Source: Sphaerochaeta globosa str. Buddy (GTDB taxonomy: Bacteria > Spirochaetota > Spirochaetia > Sphaerochaetales > Sphaerochaetaceae). Taken from it: DNA of 64,000 nt. The stretch spans positions 1,928,458 to 1,992,457 of the forward strand of contig NC_015152.1 in assembly GCF_000190435.1 (NCBI RefSeq), in the 5' to 3' direction. Under the pieces are notes generated by a model. The model did no database searches. It saw only the letters and a program-made list of their open reading frames with translations, and was not told the origin of the DNA. Positions 34,542 through 44,265 of the stretch are shown piece by piece (within the stretch, counting starts at the first letter, position 1; the number at the start of each line of letters is the position of its first letter). Made by a program: the position numbers and the translations under genes.

Positions 34542-35831
34542 ATGATTGATTTGAAAGAGTTGAAAGCCAGACGTGATGAGATTGCCCAAAACATCCGCGT
34601 ACGAAATATGCATGTCGATATCGACGCAATCATTGAGTTGCAGGAAAGCCGCTCGGCTTTGATGCAGGAAGCCGAGAACCTGAGGGCAAAACGGAATGAG
34701 AATGCCCAAAAGATGAAGGGCAAGCTTGATGCCGAGACCAGAACAACCCTTATCACCGAGGGTAAAATGCTCAAGGAGAGTATTGCTTCAGTCGAAGAGC
34801 AATTGAGTGCAGTCGAGCAAACCTTCCAAAGCCAAGCAAGGACTATCCCCAACTATGCTCATCCCCAGGCGCCCGTGGGCAAGGAAGACAAGGACAATAC
34901 CGCCATCAAGTTCGTCGGTACCGTTCCTCAGTTCTCCTTCAAGGCAAAAGACCATGTGCAGCTTGGGGAGACGCTCGACCTCATCGATTTCGATACCGCC
35001 ACCAGAGTCAGTGGACCGAAATTTTACTATCTCAAGCGGGAGGCTGTTCTGCTTCAGATGGCACTGGAGCGCTATGCCACGGATATTGTTATCAGAAGGG
35101 GATTCACCCCGTTCATTACACCGGACATTGCCAAGGAAGAAATTCTCAGCGGTATCGGTTTCAATCCCCGCGGGGAGGAGAGCAACATCTATACCCTTGA
35201 AGGAACAGGAACCTGTCTGGTAGGTACTGCTGAAATTACCTTGGGTGGGTATTATGCCGACCAAATTCTGGATCGTGAGCAGTTGCCGATAAAAATGGCA
35301 GGACTCTCCCATTGTTTCCGCAGGGAAGCAGGTGGTGCAGGACAATACTCCAAGGGATTGTATCGCGTACACCAATTCTCCAAGCTTGAGATGTTCATTT
35401 ATTGTCTGCCTGAGCAGTCAGAGGCGTACCATCAGGAGCTGCTTTCTATCGAAGAGGAGATTTTCAGCGGTCTCGGTCTTGCCTATCGCGTTGTCGATAC
35501 GTGTACAGGAGACCTCGGAGCCCCCGCCTATCGAAAATTTGATATTGAAGCTTGGATGCCCGGCCGCGGAGAGGACGGTGAGTATGGTGAGGTTACTTCC
35601 ACCAGCAACTGCACCGACTACCAGGCCCGTTCCCTTTCCATCCGGTATCGCGATGAAGAAGGGAAAACCCAATTTGTACACATGCTCAACGGAACTGCCA
35701 TCGCACTCAGCCGTGCCATGGTCGCAATCCTGGAGAACTATCAAACTGAAGATGGTTCGGTACTCATTCCTCAGATCTTGGTACCGTATACCGGCTTTGC
35801 CAAGATTGAGACGAGAGCAAAAGGAAAATAA
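34542..35831 (+). CDS. serS: Seryl-tRNA synthetase
   Basis: A class II synthetase of 429 residues from MIDLKELKARRDE. The N-terminal coiled-coil arm (about residues 5-105) binds the long variable arm of tRNA-Ser. Motif 2 (FRREAGGAGQYSKGLYRVHQ) and motif 3 near LNGTAIALSRAM identify the catalytic core. It begins 10 bp after proC; the longer frame from 34509 lies inside proC and is not conserved. Confidence 0.97.
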   Translation: MIDLKELKARRDEIAQNIRVRNMHVDIDAIIELQESRSALMQEAENLRAKRNENAQKMKGKLDAETRTTLITEGKMLKESIASVEEQLSAVEQTFQSQARTIPNYAHPQAPVGKEDKDNTAIKFVGTVPQFSFKAKDHVQLGETLDLIDFDTATRVSGPKFYYLKREAVLLQMALERYATDIVIRRGFTPFITPDIAKEEILSGIGFNPRGEESNIYTLEGTGTCLVGTAEITLGGYYADQILDREQLPIKMAGLSHCFRREAGGAGQYSKGLYRVHQFSKLEMFIYCLPEQSEAYHQELLSIEEEIFSGLGLAYRVVDTCTGDLGAPAYRKFDIEAWMPGRGEDGEYGEVTSTSNCTDYQARSLSIRYRDEEGKTQFVHMLNGTAIALSRAMVAILENYQTEDGSVLIPQILVPYTGFAKIETRAKGK

Positions 35832-35834
35832 ACG

Positions 35835-37286
35835 ATGTATACAAGCGCCTTGGTGACCGATTTCTATGAATTGACGATGATGCAAGGGTATTTCTTGAAC
35901 AAGCACAATCCACAGGTTGTCTTTGACATGTTTTACCGGACCAACCCTTTCGAAGGCGGGTATGTAGTATTTGCCGGCCTTCATGACTTGATAGACAAGC
36001 TGGAAGGAATTCAATTCAGTGATGAGGACATCGAGTACTTGGGCAGCTTGGGTATGTTCGACCCTTCCTTCCTTGCATATTTGAAAGACTACCGTTTTGA
36101 AGGTGACATTTTTGCCATCGAGGAAGGAACGGTGGTCTTTCCCAGCGAACCTTTGCTTCGCGTTCACACCAACCTCATAGAAGCCCAGCTCATCGAGGGC
36201 CTGTTGCTGAATACCCTCAATTTCCAAAGCCTCATCGCCACCAAGGCTTCTCGTATGGCACTGGCCAGTAATCGAGGCAGCTTGATGGAGTTCGGTCTTA
36301 GGCGTGCCCAAGGAAACGACGGTGCGCTCTCGGCAAGCAGGGCTGCCTTCATCGGAGGCTGTCAGGTAACCAGTAACACGCTCGCCGGAAAGACTTTCAA
36401 TATTCCCGTGGCAGGGACTATGGCCCACTCTTGGATTATGAGTTTTTCCAGCGAATTGGAGTCCTTCCGCGCCTATGCAAAGCTGTATCCGGACAATACT
36501 GTCCTGCTCATCGATACCTATGACACACTGGGGTCGGGAATCGACAACGCCATCATCGTCGGGCTTGAGCAGAAGAAAATCGGCAAACCCATTGGAGTAC
36601 GCATAGACAGCGGAGACCTTTCCTACCTGCCCCGTGTCATTCGTAAAAAGCTCGATGATGCAGGCCTTGCAAATGCAAAAATCGTAGTCTCCAATGACCT
36701 GACCGAAGAAATTGTGCAGACGCTGGTGCACGATGAAGTCCCCATCGACAGTTGGGGTATCGGTACCCACCTGGTCACAGGAGGAAGCCAAGCCTCGCTG
36801 AACGGTGTCTACAAGCTTGCAGCAAAACTGAAGGAAGACGGGACAATCGTTCCGACGATGAAGATTTCCAATAGCTTCGAAAAGACAACCAATCCCGGTA
36901 TCAAGCAAGTCTATCGATTCTATGACGCTGAGGGCGGGGCGATTGCCGACCTGGTTACGCTTCATCACGAGCAAATTGTACCTGGCAAGAAGTACACGTT
37001 CTACCACCCCTTTGCCGAAGCCGATTTCTTTGAGATGCTGAGCGAGCGGTACTCCCGTTGCGAACCTTTGCTCGAGATACGCATGCATCAGGGCAAACGT
37101 GTCGGGGAGAAACCTACCGTGCAAGCGATCCAAGCGTACGCCCAAAAGAATTTGGGGACCTTCCATAAGAGCTTTTTACGCCAGATCAACCCGCATATCT
37201 ACAAGGTCAGCCTCTCTTCGAAACTCAAGAAGCTGAAAATGGATTTGTTGGTTGCACAACGAAGAAAGGTCAAGGAAGAGTTGTGA
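35835..37286 (+). CDS. pncB: Nicotinate phosphoribosyltransferase
   Basis: PncB converts nicotinate and PRPP to nicotinate mononucleotide in NAD salvage. The 483-residue protein begins with TSALVTDFYELTMMQGYF, typical of the family. The histidine that becomes phosphorylated is His198 in AGTMAHSWIM. VRIDSGDLSYLPR and WGIGTHLVTGG bind phosphoribosyl groups. It begins 3 bp after serS and ends 1 bp from the convergent GyrI-like gene, with no terminator between. Confidence 0.95.
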   Translation: MYTSALVTDFYELTMMQGYFLNKHNPQVVFDMFYRTNPFEGGYVVFAGLHDLIDKLEGIQFSDEDIEYLGSLGMFDPSFLAYLKDYRFEGDIFAIEEGTVVFPSEPLLRVHTNLIEAQLIEGLLLNTLNFQSLIATKASRMALASNRGSLMEFGLRRAQGNDGALSASRAAFIGGCQVTSNTLAGKTFNIPVAGTMAHSWIMSFSSELESFRAYAKLYPDNTVLLIDTYDTLGSGIDNAIIVGLEQKKIGKPIGVRIDSGDLSYLPRVIRKKLDDAGLANAKIVVSNDLTEEIVQTLVHDEVPIDSWGIGTHLVTGGSQASLNGVYKLAAKLKEDGTIVPTMKISNSFEKTTNPGIKQVYRFYDAEGGAIADLVTLHHEQIVPGKKYTFYHPFAEADFFEMLSERYSRCEPLLEIRMHQGKRVGEKPTVQAIQAYAQKNLGTFHKSFLRQINPHIYKVSLSSKLKKLKMDLLVAQRRKVKEEL

Positions 37287-37287
37287 T

Positions 37288-37884
37288 TTAGATTCGTTCG
37301 ACCGGGAAACGGAGCACAGTGTTGAGCAGACTGCTGTGTGTATGGCTGGGATTGCTCAGATATATTTCCCGGTGTGAGGTTCCCACTCTTTTCAGTGAGT
37401 GGGTATCACAGAAGGCTTGCATGGATTCCATACTGCGTCCTTCATCCTTATACGAACCGATATGTAGGATCGTAACACACAACCCCTCCTCAAGTGAGCC
37501 CAAATGCACATCCAAGGCAGGAAGGCCTTGCGTAAAGGCCACTTGGTCGCGAACCTGCAGAAAAATCTGTTCGTCCAGCCAATCAGGCTGGGCGATCATA
37601 GCGCTGTATCGCCACGTCTGGCGGTTCTCCTCCTGGAGCGGTGACCAGACACACTCAAGCGGGGCGATGATGAAACTCTGATACAACCGATGCCTGCCGA
37701 ATTCCTTTTGCAAGGCGGTACTCATGGCAAAGAGGAGTTTGACCGCCACCTCGTAGGCCTCATCCTGTGCCCTCCCCTCGCCTTCGACCATGCAATAAAC
37801 CTGTTGGGGAACCTGCACCAACGTGGGTTCAAGGGAAGGAGAGTAGAGATTCTTGTGCACCTTTTTTACATCATACTCGTGCAA
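37288..37884 (-). CDS. GyrI-like small-molecule-binding domain protein
   Basis: A protein of 198 residues from the TTG at 37884, which has AAAGGGGG 6 nt upstream; a TTG at 37914 would overlap the amidase. The start LHEYDVKKVHKNLYSP and the C-terminal HREIYLSNP fit the stand-alone GyrI-like family (SHV fold), several members of which bind or hydrolyse hydrophobic small molecules. It is last in the proA-proB-glycosyltransferase-amidase unit. Its ligand is unknown. Confidence 0.75.
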   Translation of the reverse strand: MHEYDVKKVHKNLYSPSLEPTLVQVPQQVYCMVEGEGRAQDEAYEVAVKLLFAMSTALQKEFGRHRLYQSFIIAPLECVWSPLQEENRQTWRYSAMIAQPDWLDEQIFLQVRDQVAFTQGLPALDVHLGSLEEGLCVTILHIGSYKDEGRSMESMQAFCDTHSLKRVGTSHREIYLSNPSHTHSSLLNTVLRFPVERI

Positions 37885-37897
37885 ATTGAGCCCCCTT

Positions 37898-38641
37898 TCA
37901 CAGGCAGAGTTCAATGGCTGAAGCCAATACTTGTGCTACACGCTGTCGATATTGGGGTGAAACGAGATTCCGAGCGTCCTCTTCATTGGTCAAAAAGCCC
38001 ACTTCAACCAGCACCGAAGGCATTCTGCTTGCATTCAGGACATAAATATCCCGCTCCTTCACACCCCGGTTGCGGCTGGTGACCAGACGTTCAGATAACG
38101 TCTTTTCAAAATTGGAAGCTACCACAAGGTTGCGATGATTGAGTAGTCGATTGAGCGAAAGAATAGAGTGCGAGGAAAACATACTGATATTTTCGATAGG
38201 AGTCTTATCATCGAGGAAGCTCACCCGCTTGCTTTGCTGCTTGGTGAGAATCTCAAACCCCGAGGCATCCTTGGCTTGGGCGCTATTGATATGTATGGAG
38301 ACAAAGAGGGCGCTGCTCTGCGGTCTGAGCGCAAGTGAATAGGCCAACGCTGAACGTTGCTCTAGACTGAGGTAGGTGTCATCGCTACGGGTCATGACCA
38401 GTTGCAATTCGGGGTGGGAAACAGCCAGCAGTGCATACAGGCGCTTGGTGATATCCAATGTCAAGTCGCGTTCATATACGGTCCCCCCGGCAAAACTCCA
38501 GGCATAGGAAGCTCCCGGGTCATGTCCTCCATGCCCTGCATCCAGAATAAGTGTCTGCACTGGATAGAAGAAGGGGTCTGAGGCCGCATAGAGGGTGGTA
38601 CACATAATTAGAATAGATACGAAACCAAGAACCTTCTTCAC
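37898..38641 (-). CDS. N-acetylmuramoyl-L-alanine amidase (Amidase_3)
   Basis: This exported zinc amidase cuts the bond between MurNAc and L-Ala in peptidoglycan. From GTG at 38641 (AAGGAGG close upstream) it has 247 residues with a signal peptide (about 1-20). Zinc ligands are His37 (LDAGHGGHDPG), Glu56 (ERDLTLDI) and His116 (SIHINS); the catalytic Glu212 is in VLVEVGFLTN. There is no extra wall-binding domain. It overlaps the glycosyltransferase gene by 4 bp (GTGA). Confidence 0.9.
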   Translation of the reverse strand: MKKVLGFVSILIMCTTLYAASDPFFYPVQTLILDAGHGGHDPGASYAWSFAGGTVYERDLTLDITKRLYALLAVSHPELQLVMTRSDDTYLSLEQRSALAYSLALRPQSSALFVSIHINSAQAKDASGFEILTKQQSKRVSFLDDKTPIENISMFSSHSILSLNRLLNHRNLVVASNFEKTLSERLVTSRNRGVKERDIYVLNASRMPSVLVEVGFLTNEEDARNLVSPQYRQRVAQVLASAIELCL

Positions 38642-39558
38642 ATATCCTCCTTGGGCCAACGGGCGCAAAGTTGGGCAAAGTCAAGCTTTTGCAGCCAGAG
38701 CATCCGTTTCTTCACCTCAGTCTGATAGACCTCCTTGTCGAAAAACCCCTTATATTTCCTTGCGATGTTTTTGGTATTGATTTGTTGTACACTAAGTGCC
38801 TTGGTATAACACCTGAGATACCCTTCCGCTTCACTGCGATCCTCAATGACACTTTCCCGATTGGGGAACTGTACCAAGAGGGCACTGCTGATGGAAATGG
38901 TGTAACCCAGCAGGTGGCAACGCAGGCCCCAATCCAAGGCCTGCCAATATTCACTATGGATTGATTCGTCGAAGCCCCGAAGCCTCTGAAACAGTGCCCG
39001 GTCGTAAAGACCGAGACACATGAACGGATAGAGTGAGGGAAGGCTTGCTGTTTCATCAAGACTGGGAAAGCCGGAATCAGGATCCAATTCCCGCTCTCTC
39101 AGACGGGGCATCCTCCTGCAAGGTACGATTTCCCGATACGCATTGGCTACAACTGCAGCAAAGGCTGCCGGATGTTCGCTTTGCGCCATGGCCTCCAACA
39201 GGGAAGGACCATCGAACTTGACCAGCAACAAGTCCGTACGAACAATCAGAAAAAGGTTTGTCCTGCATTCATTGGCTACGGCATTGACCTTTTCTCCCGT
39301 GAAGGTGTGGCTGGTGAAAACCAGAAACGTCACATCCTTGTAGGCTTCCTGCATGCTGGGAATGTCGAAGCGACCTTCCTGGGTGACAACATGCAGGCTG
39401 TAGTTCATCTGTTGCACATACCAATCCAGACAACTGGTCAGCTGTTCCAGATTTCCCGAATCGAGAATACCGATGGCAAGCTGCTCGGTGTTATGCAACC
39501 GAGTGATTCTACTTCCGAGCTCCTGCTTCCTGCGGTAAATCCGATAGTTATTCAACAT
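38638..39558 (-). CDS. Glycosyltransferase family 2-like protein
   Basis: A 306-residue cytoplasmic protein. The C-terminal half has GLYDRALFQRLRGFDESI and YWQALDWGLRCHLLGY, the acceptor-side pattern of GT-A glycosyltransferases. The usual DxD motif near the middle is not clear (RTDLLLVKF may hold its remnant). It overlaps proB by 11 bp. It may build a surface polysaccharide; the donor sugar is unknown. Confidence 0.7.
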   Translation of the reverse strand: MLNNYRIYRRKQELGSRITRLHNTEQLAIGILDSGNLEQLTSCLDWYVQQMNYSLHVVTQEGRFDIPSMQEAYKDVTFLVFTSHTFTGEKVNAVANECRTNLFLIVRTDLLLVKFDGPSLLEAMAQSEHPAAFAAVVANAYREIVPCRRMPRLRERELDPDSGFPSLDETASLPSLYPFMCLGLYDRALFQRLRGFDESIHSEYWQALDWGLRCHLLGYTISISSALLVQFPNRESVIEDRSEAEGYLRCYTKALSVQQINTKNIARKYKGFFDKEVYQTEVKKRMLWLQKLDFAQLCARWPKEDM

Positions 39559-40672
39559 CGTCGAGCAACACCAAATCCTCAGGACGGAAAATTACGTCCT
39601 TGTAACCGGTCCCTAGAATCAGTTGGATATCCTTGCTGCTGTGTCCCGCTACACTTGCAATGTCGGTGCTGTTGAGGTACGGAACTGCCTTGGCAAACGG
39701 CTTGCCGTCAACCGAACAGATTTGGATCACATCGCCTTCACTGAAGACCCCATGCACTCTGACCACACCCTTGGGGAGCAGACTCTTCTTGGAAAGCAAG
39801 GCTTGTTTTGCCCCATCATCCACCTCTATCGACCCCAAATGGGAGTTGTTGAGAATCCACCGCTCCCGTTGGCTGAGCCGCTTTGCAGGGTGGATGTAGG
39901 TTCCCAACTGCTCAGCTTCCACAATCCTGAGCAATGCCCGCTCTTCATATCCGCTGGCGATAATGGTCGCACATCCGGCAATCGAAGCAATTTTCGCAGC
40001 TAAAAGCTTGGTCTTCATACCCCCGGTTGAATAGGTGGAGCCAGCACCTCCGGCATAACCGAGTATCGTTTCATCCAGGACTTCTATCTCATGAAGCAAT
40101 TTGGCCTCACTGTCCTTCTTGGGATCGGCGGTATAGAGGCCGGGGATGTCGGTGAGAATGATCAGCAAATCGGCATCGATCTTGCTTGCAACCATTGCAC
40201 TCATGCGGTCATTATCCCCGAAAGCCGAACCAATTTCGGCTGTGCTGACAACGTCATTCTCATTGAAGATGGGTATCACTCCTAAATCCAAGAGCGTAAA
40301 AATACTATTACGCAGGTTCACATACGTGTGACGATTGTTCAAATCCTTGCGGGTAAGCAGAATCTGCGAACATACCAGAGCATGCTTTTTGAATGCTTTG
40401 CGATAGCTGGACATTAAAAGCGGCTGGCCGATCGAAGCACAGGCTTGTCGCATTGCGACCTGCTTGACCGGTCCTTTGAGATGCAGTTCTTTCGCTCCCA
40501 TGCCGATGGCGCCGCTGGTGACCAACAGAACCTGATAGTTTTTCTGCATCAGAACGGCAATCTGGCCCACGATGCCTTCAATGCACGCCTCGTCAATGCC
40601 ATCCTTCGTACTGAGCAGGTTTGTACCTACTTTCAATACAATGCGCTTAACATCCTGTATATCACGACTCAT
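39548..40672 (-). CDS. proB: Glutamate 5-kinase with PUA domain
   Basis: ProB phosphorylates glutamate as the first step of proline synthesis. The 374-residue protein has an amino-acid-kinase domain (residues 1 to about 265: VLKVGTNLL, VTSGAIGMGAKEL, FGDNDRMSAMV, GGMKTKLLAA) and a C-terminal PUA domain (about 280-365). It overlaps proA by 4 bp and forms a metabolic pair with it. Confidence 0.96.
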   Translation of the reverse strand: MSRDIQDVKRIVLKVGTNLLSTKDGIDEACIEGIVGQIAVLMQKNYQVLLVTSGAIGMGAKELHLKGPVKQVAMRQACASIGQPLLMSSYRKAFKKHALVCSQILLTRKDLNNRHTYVNLRNSIFTLLDLGVIPIFNENDVVSTAEIGSAFGDNDRMSAMVASKIDADLLIILTDIPGLYTADPKKDSEAKLLHEIEVLDETILGYAGGAGSTYSTGGMKTKLLAAKIASIAGCATIIASGYEERALLRIVEAEQLGTYIHPAKRLSQRERWILNNSHLGSIEVDDGAKQALLSKKSLLPKGVVRVHGVFSEGDVIQICSVDGKPFAKAVPYLNSTDIASVAGHSSKDIQLILGTGYKDVIFRPEDLVLLDDVE

Positions 40673-42000
40673 ACCGTTTCTCCTGAAAGCAAGGAGTCCC
40701 CTTCCAAGGAAAGCTCTTCATGCAGGAATTGCCGGGGCTCAGAGCCGGTGTAGGTGGAGACTACCTGCCCGCTTCCCCGTATCAGGTACTTGGTACTCAT
40801 CAACCCTTCCAGGCCAACAGGCCCACGGGCATGAATCTTGGCCGTGCTGATGCCGACTTCAGCTCCCAGTCCAAACCGATAGCCATCAGCAAACCTCGTA
40901 GAGCAGTTGGCAAAAACATCGGCACTATCGACGAGGGAGAAGAAGGTTCTCATCGCTTGGGGGTCTTCACTGACAATGACATCGGTATGGTGTGAGCCAT
41001 ACTCCTCGATATGATCGATTGCCATCTGCAGGGAATCCACCATATGGATGTTCAGTTCATTTTGCAGGTATTCGCACTTCCAATCACCGTCTTGATACGG
41101 TATGGCAGAAATGAGAGAGCAGACTTCACGATCACCATGGATGACCACGTTTGCATCAGAGAGCCTCTTTGCCAAGCCAGGCAATAATGATCTGGCAACC
41201 TTTTTATGCACCAGAATGGTCTCAATTGCATTGCAGGCAGCAGGATACTGCGTTTTTGAGTCATAGGCGATCTCGATTGCCTTGTCCAAGTCTGCTGCTT
41301 CATCGATGTACAGATGGCAAATCCCATCAGCATGGCCGAGCACAGGAATCGATGTATGCTCCATCACATATTTTACAAATTGGTTGGTCCCTCTGGGAAT
41401 GAGCAGGTCGATGTCCTCTTCCATTCCCAGAATCTGGTCCACATCGCCATGACTTTCCAACAGCGTCAACCACTGATCACCCAGGCTTGAGGATGCACAG
41501 CTTTGCTTGATGACTTCCACCAAAACCGTGTTGGTTCGTTGGGCTTCCTTTCCCCCTTTGAGAATTATGCCATTGCCGCTCTTCAAACAGAGCGAGACTA
41601 TCTGGATGAGGGCATCCGGTCGTGCTTCAAAAATCATGCCGATCACCCCGATGGGGAAGCTTACCTGTTCAAGCAGCAGGCCGGTATCGAGCAAGCGGCG
41701 CTGTTTCACTCTTCCAATCGGGTCAGCAAGCTGTGCTACTTGTTTCAGTCCTGCCAGGGAGGCCTCAAGCTTTTCCTCGGAAAAGATCAAGCGTTTGATA
41801 AGCGATTCCTTTTGTCCCTGTGCACGTGCCGCAATGACATCTGCTTGGTTTGCAGACGCAATGGCTGGGTATGTTGTTTGCAGATTCTCGGCTATGGCGA
41901 GCAAGAGTGCATTTCTCTCTTCCTGCGTGCTGGAAGAGAGCAGCTTGGCATTTGCCCTGAGAGCTCGGATCCGCTGGTGTAATGCGTTTGTCTCCATCAT
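40669..42000 (-). CDS. proA: Gamma-glutamyl phosphate reductase
   Basis: ProA reduces the product of ProB to glutamate semialdehyde. The 443-residue protein contains the catalytic Cys256 in YPAACNAIET, with FEARPDALIQI upstream and SNCSTRF-like ANCSTRFADG near the C-terminus. It is the first gene of a five-gene minus-strand unit and lies opposite the iron ABC operon across a 148-bp spacer. Confidence 0.96.
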   Translation of the reverse strand: MMETNALHQRIRALRANAKLLSSSTQEERNALLLAIAENLQTTYPAIASANQADVIAARAQGQKESLIKRLIFSEEKLEASLAGLKQVAQLADPIGRVKQRRLLDTGLLLEQVSFPIGVIGMIFEARPDALIQIVSLCLKSGNGIILKGGKEAQRTNTVLVEVIKQSCASSSLGDQWLTLLESHGDVDQILGMEEDIDLLIPRGTNQFVKYVMEHTSIPVLGHADGICHLYIDEAADLDKAIEIAYDSKTQYPAACNAIETILVHKKVARSLLPGLAKRLSDANVVIHGDREVCSLISAIPYQDGDWKCEYLQNELNIHMVDSLQMAIDHIEEYGSHHTDVIVSEDPQAMRTFFSLVDSADVFANCSTRFADGYRFGLGAEVGISTAKIHARGPVGLEGLMSTKYLIRGSGQVVSTYTGSEPRQFLHEELSLEGDSLLSGETV

Positions 42001-42088
42001 TCAGGTCCTTCTTTGTGCTGTCTATACAGTAAACTGAATGCACAAAGGTATCAAGGTGAAAAGAGAAGGCGACTATGGCGAAATCCGA

Positions 42089-42117
42089 TTGCACTTTTAA
42101 AAATACAATGGTAAACT
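42089..42117 (+). promoter_or_regulatory. Promoter of the iron/cobalamin-type ABC operon
   Basis: TTGCAC (42089-42094), 17 bp, TAAACT (42112-42117), 31 bp before the ATG. I see no clear Fur box and no B12 riboswitch in the spacer. Confidence 0.6.
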
Positions 42118-42148
42118 GCAACCAACCGCAACACCAAGGAGTCTCTTC

Positions 42149-43252
42149 ATGAAGATTCGTTCACTCTTACTCTGCATCTTTTTGCTACCTGCCCTCCTTT
42201 TTGCTCAAGCTTCAGCTGAATCAGCCATGCTTGATTCAGACTACTATACGGCAACTGATGCCAACAACCGTACGCTCAAACTGGCAGAAAAACCTTCAAG
42301 CATCCTCATTGCAGGCAAGGCCGGCAATATGCCGGCAAACGCTCTTTTTCTGTTTGAGGAAGTAGCTGAAATGGATCTCACCCTGCCCAAAACCGATCAA
42401 GGTTTGGGAGATTTCTTCTCATTCATCAGACCGGAACTGAATCAGAAGCCGCGCATCAGCCAAACTGCCAGCGTTGAGGAGATTGCAAGCAAGAACAGCG
42501 ACCTGGTACTTATGAAAGCCACTCACTTTGAAAGCATCGCCCGTAAGCTCGACGCCTTGGGTATTCCCAACTACACCATGAACCTCGAGTCCTATGAAGA
42601 CTGGAAAACCGAGCTCAGGCAGCTGGGCAAATTATTGAAGAACACCAGCCGAGCCGAAGCATTGATCGGCCTCTATGAAGAACGTGTGCAATACATCACA
42701 GACAAGGTAAAGACTCTTAAGCCACAAGAAAAAATCAACGTGCTGTTGCTGCAGGCAGAACGCTCTGATGCAACATTTGCCTATAAAATTGCTCCCGATG
42801 GTTGGATGCAGACATGGATGGTGGAAACAGCTGGGGCACATGCTGTCTGGAAAGGGGCCAACAAGGCTGCCAATGGTTGGTCGACCGTCAGTTTTGAACA
42901 GATTGCAGCATGGGATGCCGACCTGATTGTATTAGTCAGCTATAAGGATGCCAGCGAGCAGTACCAGAAGGCTGTGATGAACTCAGAGGTATGGGCAAAC
43001 CTCGATGCAGTCAAGACAGGTCAAATCAAGGCGAGCCCGTACGACATGATGAACTACATCCAACCGGTTGCTTCCTGGATACTCGGCCTTCAATGGTTGG
43101 CAAAACAGGCATATCCGACCCTGTTCGCCGACTTGGATATGGAAGCTGCGGTGAGGACGTTCTATCAGGAGTTCTACCATATTGCCGACGAAGCAAAATT
43201 GGAGGTTCTCTTGGACCTCTATCGCACTTCGATAGCCTCAAACTCCAAATGA
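42149..43252 (+). CDS. Iron-siderophore/cobalamin-type ABC substrate-binding protein
   Basis: A 367-residue exported protein with a signal peptide (residues 1-22, cut near AQASAES). The fold is that of class III metal-chelate binding proteins: ATDANNRTLKLAEKP at the mature N-terminus, VEEIASKNSDLVLMKATH, and LDAVKTGQIKASPYDMMNY. The FecCD-type permease and ATPase downstream confirm an iron-siderophore, haem or B12 importer. The exact ligand is not readable. AAGGAG precedes the ATG. Confidence 0.88.
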   Translation: MKIRSLLLCIFLLPALLFAQASAESAMLDSDYYTATDANNRTLKLAEKPSSILIAGKAGNMPANALFLFEEVAEMDLTLPKTDQGLGDFFSFIRPELNQKPRISQTASVEEIASKNSDLVLMKATHFESIARKLDALGIPNYTMNLESYEDWKTELRQLGKLLKNTSRAEALIGLYEERVQYITDKVKTLKPQEKINVLLLQAERSDATFAYKIAPDGWMQTWMVETAGAHAVWKGANKAANGWSTVSFEQIAAWDADLIVLVSYKDASEQYQKAVMNSEVWANLDAVKTGQIKASPYDMMNYIQPVASWILGLQWLAKQAYPTLFADLDMEAAVRTFYQEFYHIADEAKLEVLLDLYRTSIASNSK

Positions 43253-44265
43253 GCGCTGTAACGCCGTACACAGCAGAGCAGAAAAGACGGAGGGCACTGT
43301 TGTCACTGTTTTTGGTGATCACCCTCATGCTGTCCGCACTCTTTCTCTTTGCCGGCCGGTATCCCAAGCCAGGGTTTACCTTTCCTTCCGATTGGAATGA
43401 CCCGATGGTCACCACCATCCTGCTGCAGGTACGGCTTCCAAGAATACTGCTGGCCCTCTTGAGCGGGGCCATGCTCAGTGCCAGTGGATTCACCTTCCAA
43501 ATGTTGTTCTCCAACCCTTTGGTTGAGCCGGGATTTCTGGGCGTCAGCCAAGGATCGGCCTTTGGAGCTGCCCTGATGATCGTTCTGGGAACCGGCAGCA
43601 GCGTCTTCGTCCAGCTCAGTGCCACATTGTTCGGATTGGTTGCCCTGCTTGCTTCCTACGTCTTGGCCCAGCGTTTTCGTTTTGGTGGAGCACTGCTGCG
43701 CCTGGTTCTCAGTGGTATTGCCGTTTCTGCCATCTTCAGTAGTGCCTTAGGCGTAGTCAAGTTGGTGGCGGAACCGACAAAAGACCTGCAGGACATTACC
43801 TTCTGGATGATGGGAGGCCTGTGGAATGCCTCTTGGAATCAGGTTTTTTCCATTCTCAGCATCGTAGTGCTGTGCATGGCAGTCCTATTCAGCTACCGCT
43901 GGAAACTCAATCTGCTCTCATTGCAGGAAAAAACTTCCTTCAGTGTTGGATTGAATCCCAGGCGAGACCGCCTCATCCTGCTTGTCGTGGCAACGGTGGG
44001 AACCACCCTCACCATCTCAATCACCGGTCTCATCGGATGGGTTGGCTTGATCACTCCCCACCTGGGCCGTAAACTGTTCGGTTCTGACAGCTCCTTCAGC
44101 TTTCCTGCTTCCATGATTCTCGGTTCCATGTTCCTCTTGATCTGCGATACGATAGGCAGGACACTGCTTCCTACCGAAATTCCCATCGGTTTGTTGACCA
44201 GCTTTTTGGGCGCCTTCGTCTTCATCGTCATCCTCTCGCTCAAGCATCAGGAGGGAAAAGCATGA
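43249..44265 (+). CDS. FecCD-family ABC transporter permease
   Basis: A 338-residue inner-membrane permease from ATG at 43249, overlapping the binding-protein gene by 4 bp; the longer frame to 42991 lies inside that gene. About nine to ten membrane spans are visible. Family motifs are LRLPRILLALLSGAMLSASG-like sequence near residues 61-80 and FNPLVEPGFLGVSQG-like sequence just after. GLIGWVGLITPHLGR is the cytoplasmic ATPase-docking loop. Confidence 0.94.
   Translation: MSAVTPYTAEQKRRRALLSLFLVITLMLSALFLFAGRYPKPGFTFPSDWNDPMVTTILLQVRLPRILLALLSGAMLSASGFTFQMLFSNPLVEPGFLGVSQGSAFGAALMIVLGTGSSVFVQLSATLFGLVALLASYVLAQRFRFGGALLRLVLSGIAVSAIFSSALGVVKLVAEPTKDLQDITFWMMGGLWNASWNQVFSILSIVVLCMAVLFSYRWKLNLLSLQEKTSFSVGLNPRRDRLILLVVATVGTTLTISITGLIGWVGLITPHLGRKLFGSDSSFSFPASMILGSMFLLICDTIGRTLLPTEIPIGLLTSFLGAFVFIVILSLKHQEGKA

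Noticed and set aside
35418-37166. Minus-strand open frame (582 codons) opposite serS and pncB
   Set aside because: It spans two well-supported genes on the other strand and shows no family motif; it arises from codon bias.
42001-42148. B12 riboswitch or Fur box before the metal-chelate ABC operon
   Set aside because: The spacer is too short for a B12 riboswitch and lacks the box sequence; no convincing Fur palindrome was found.
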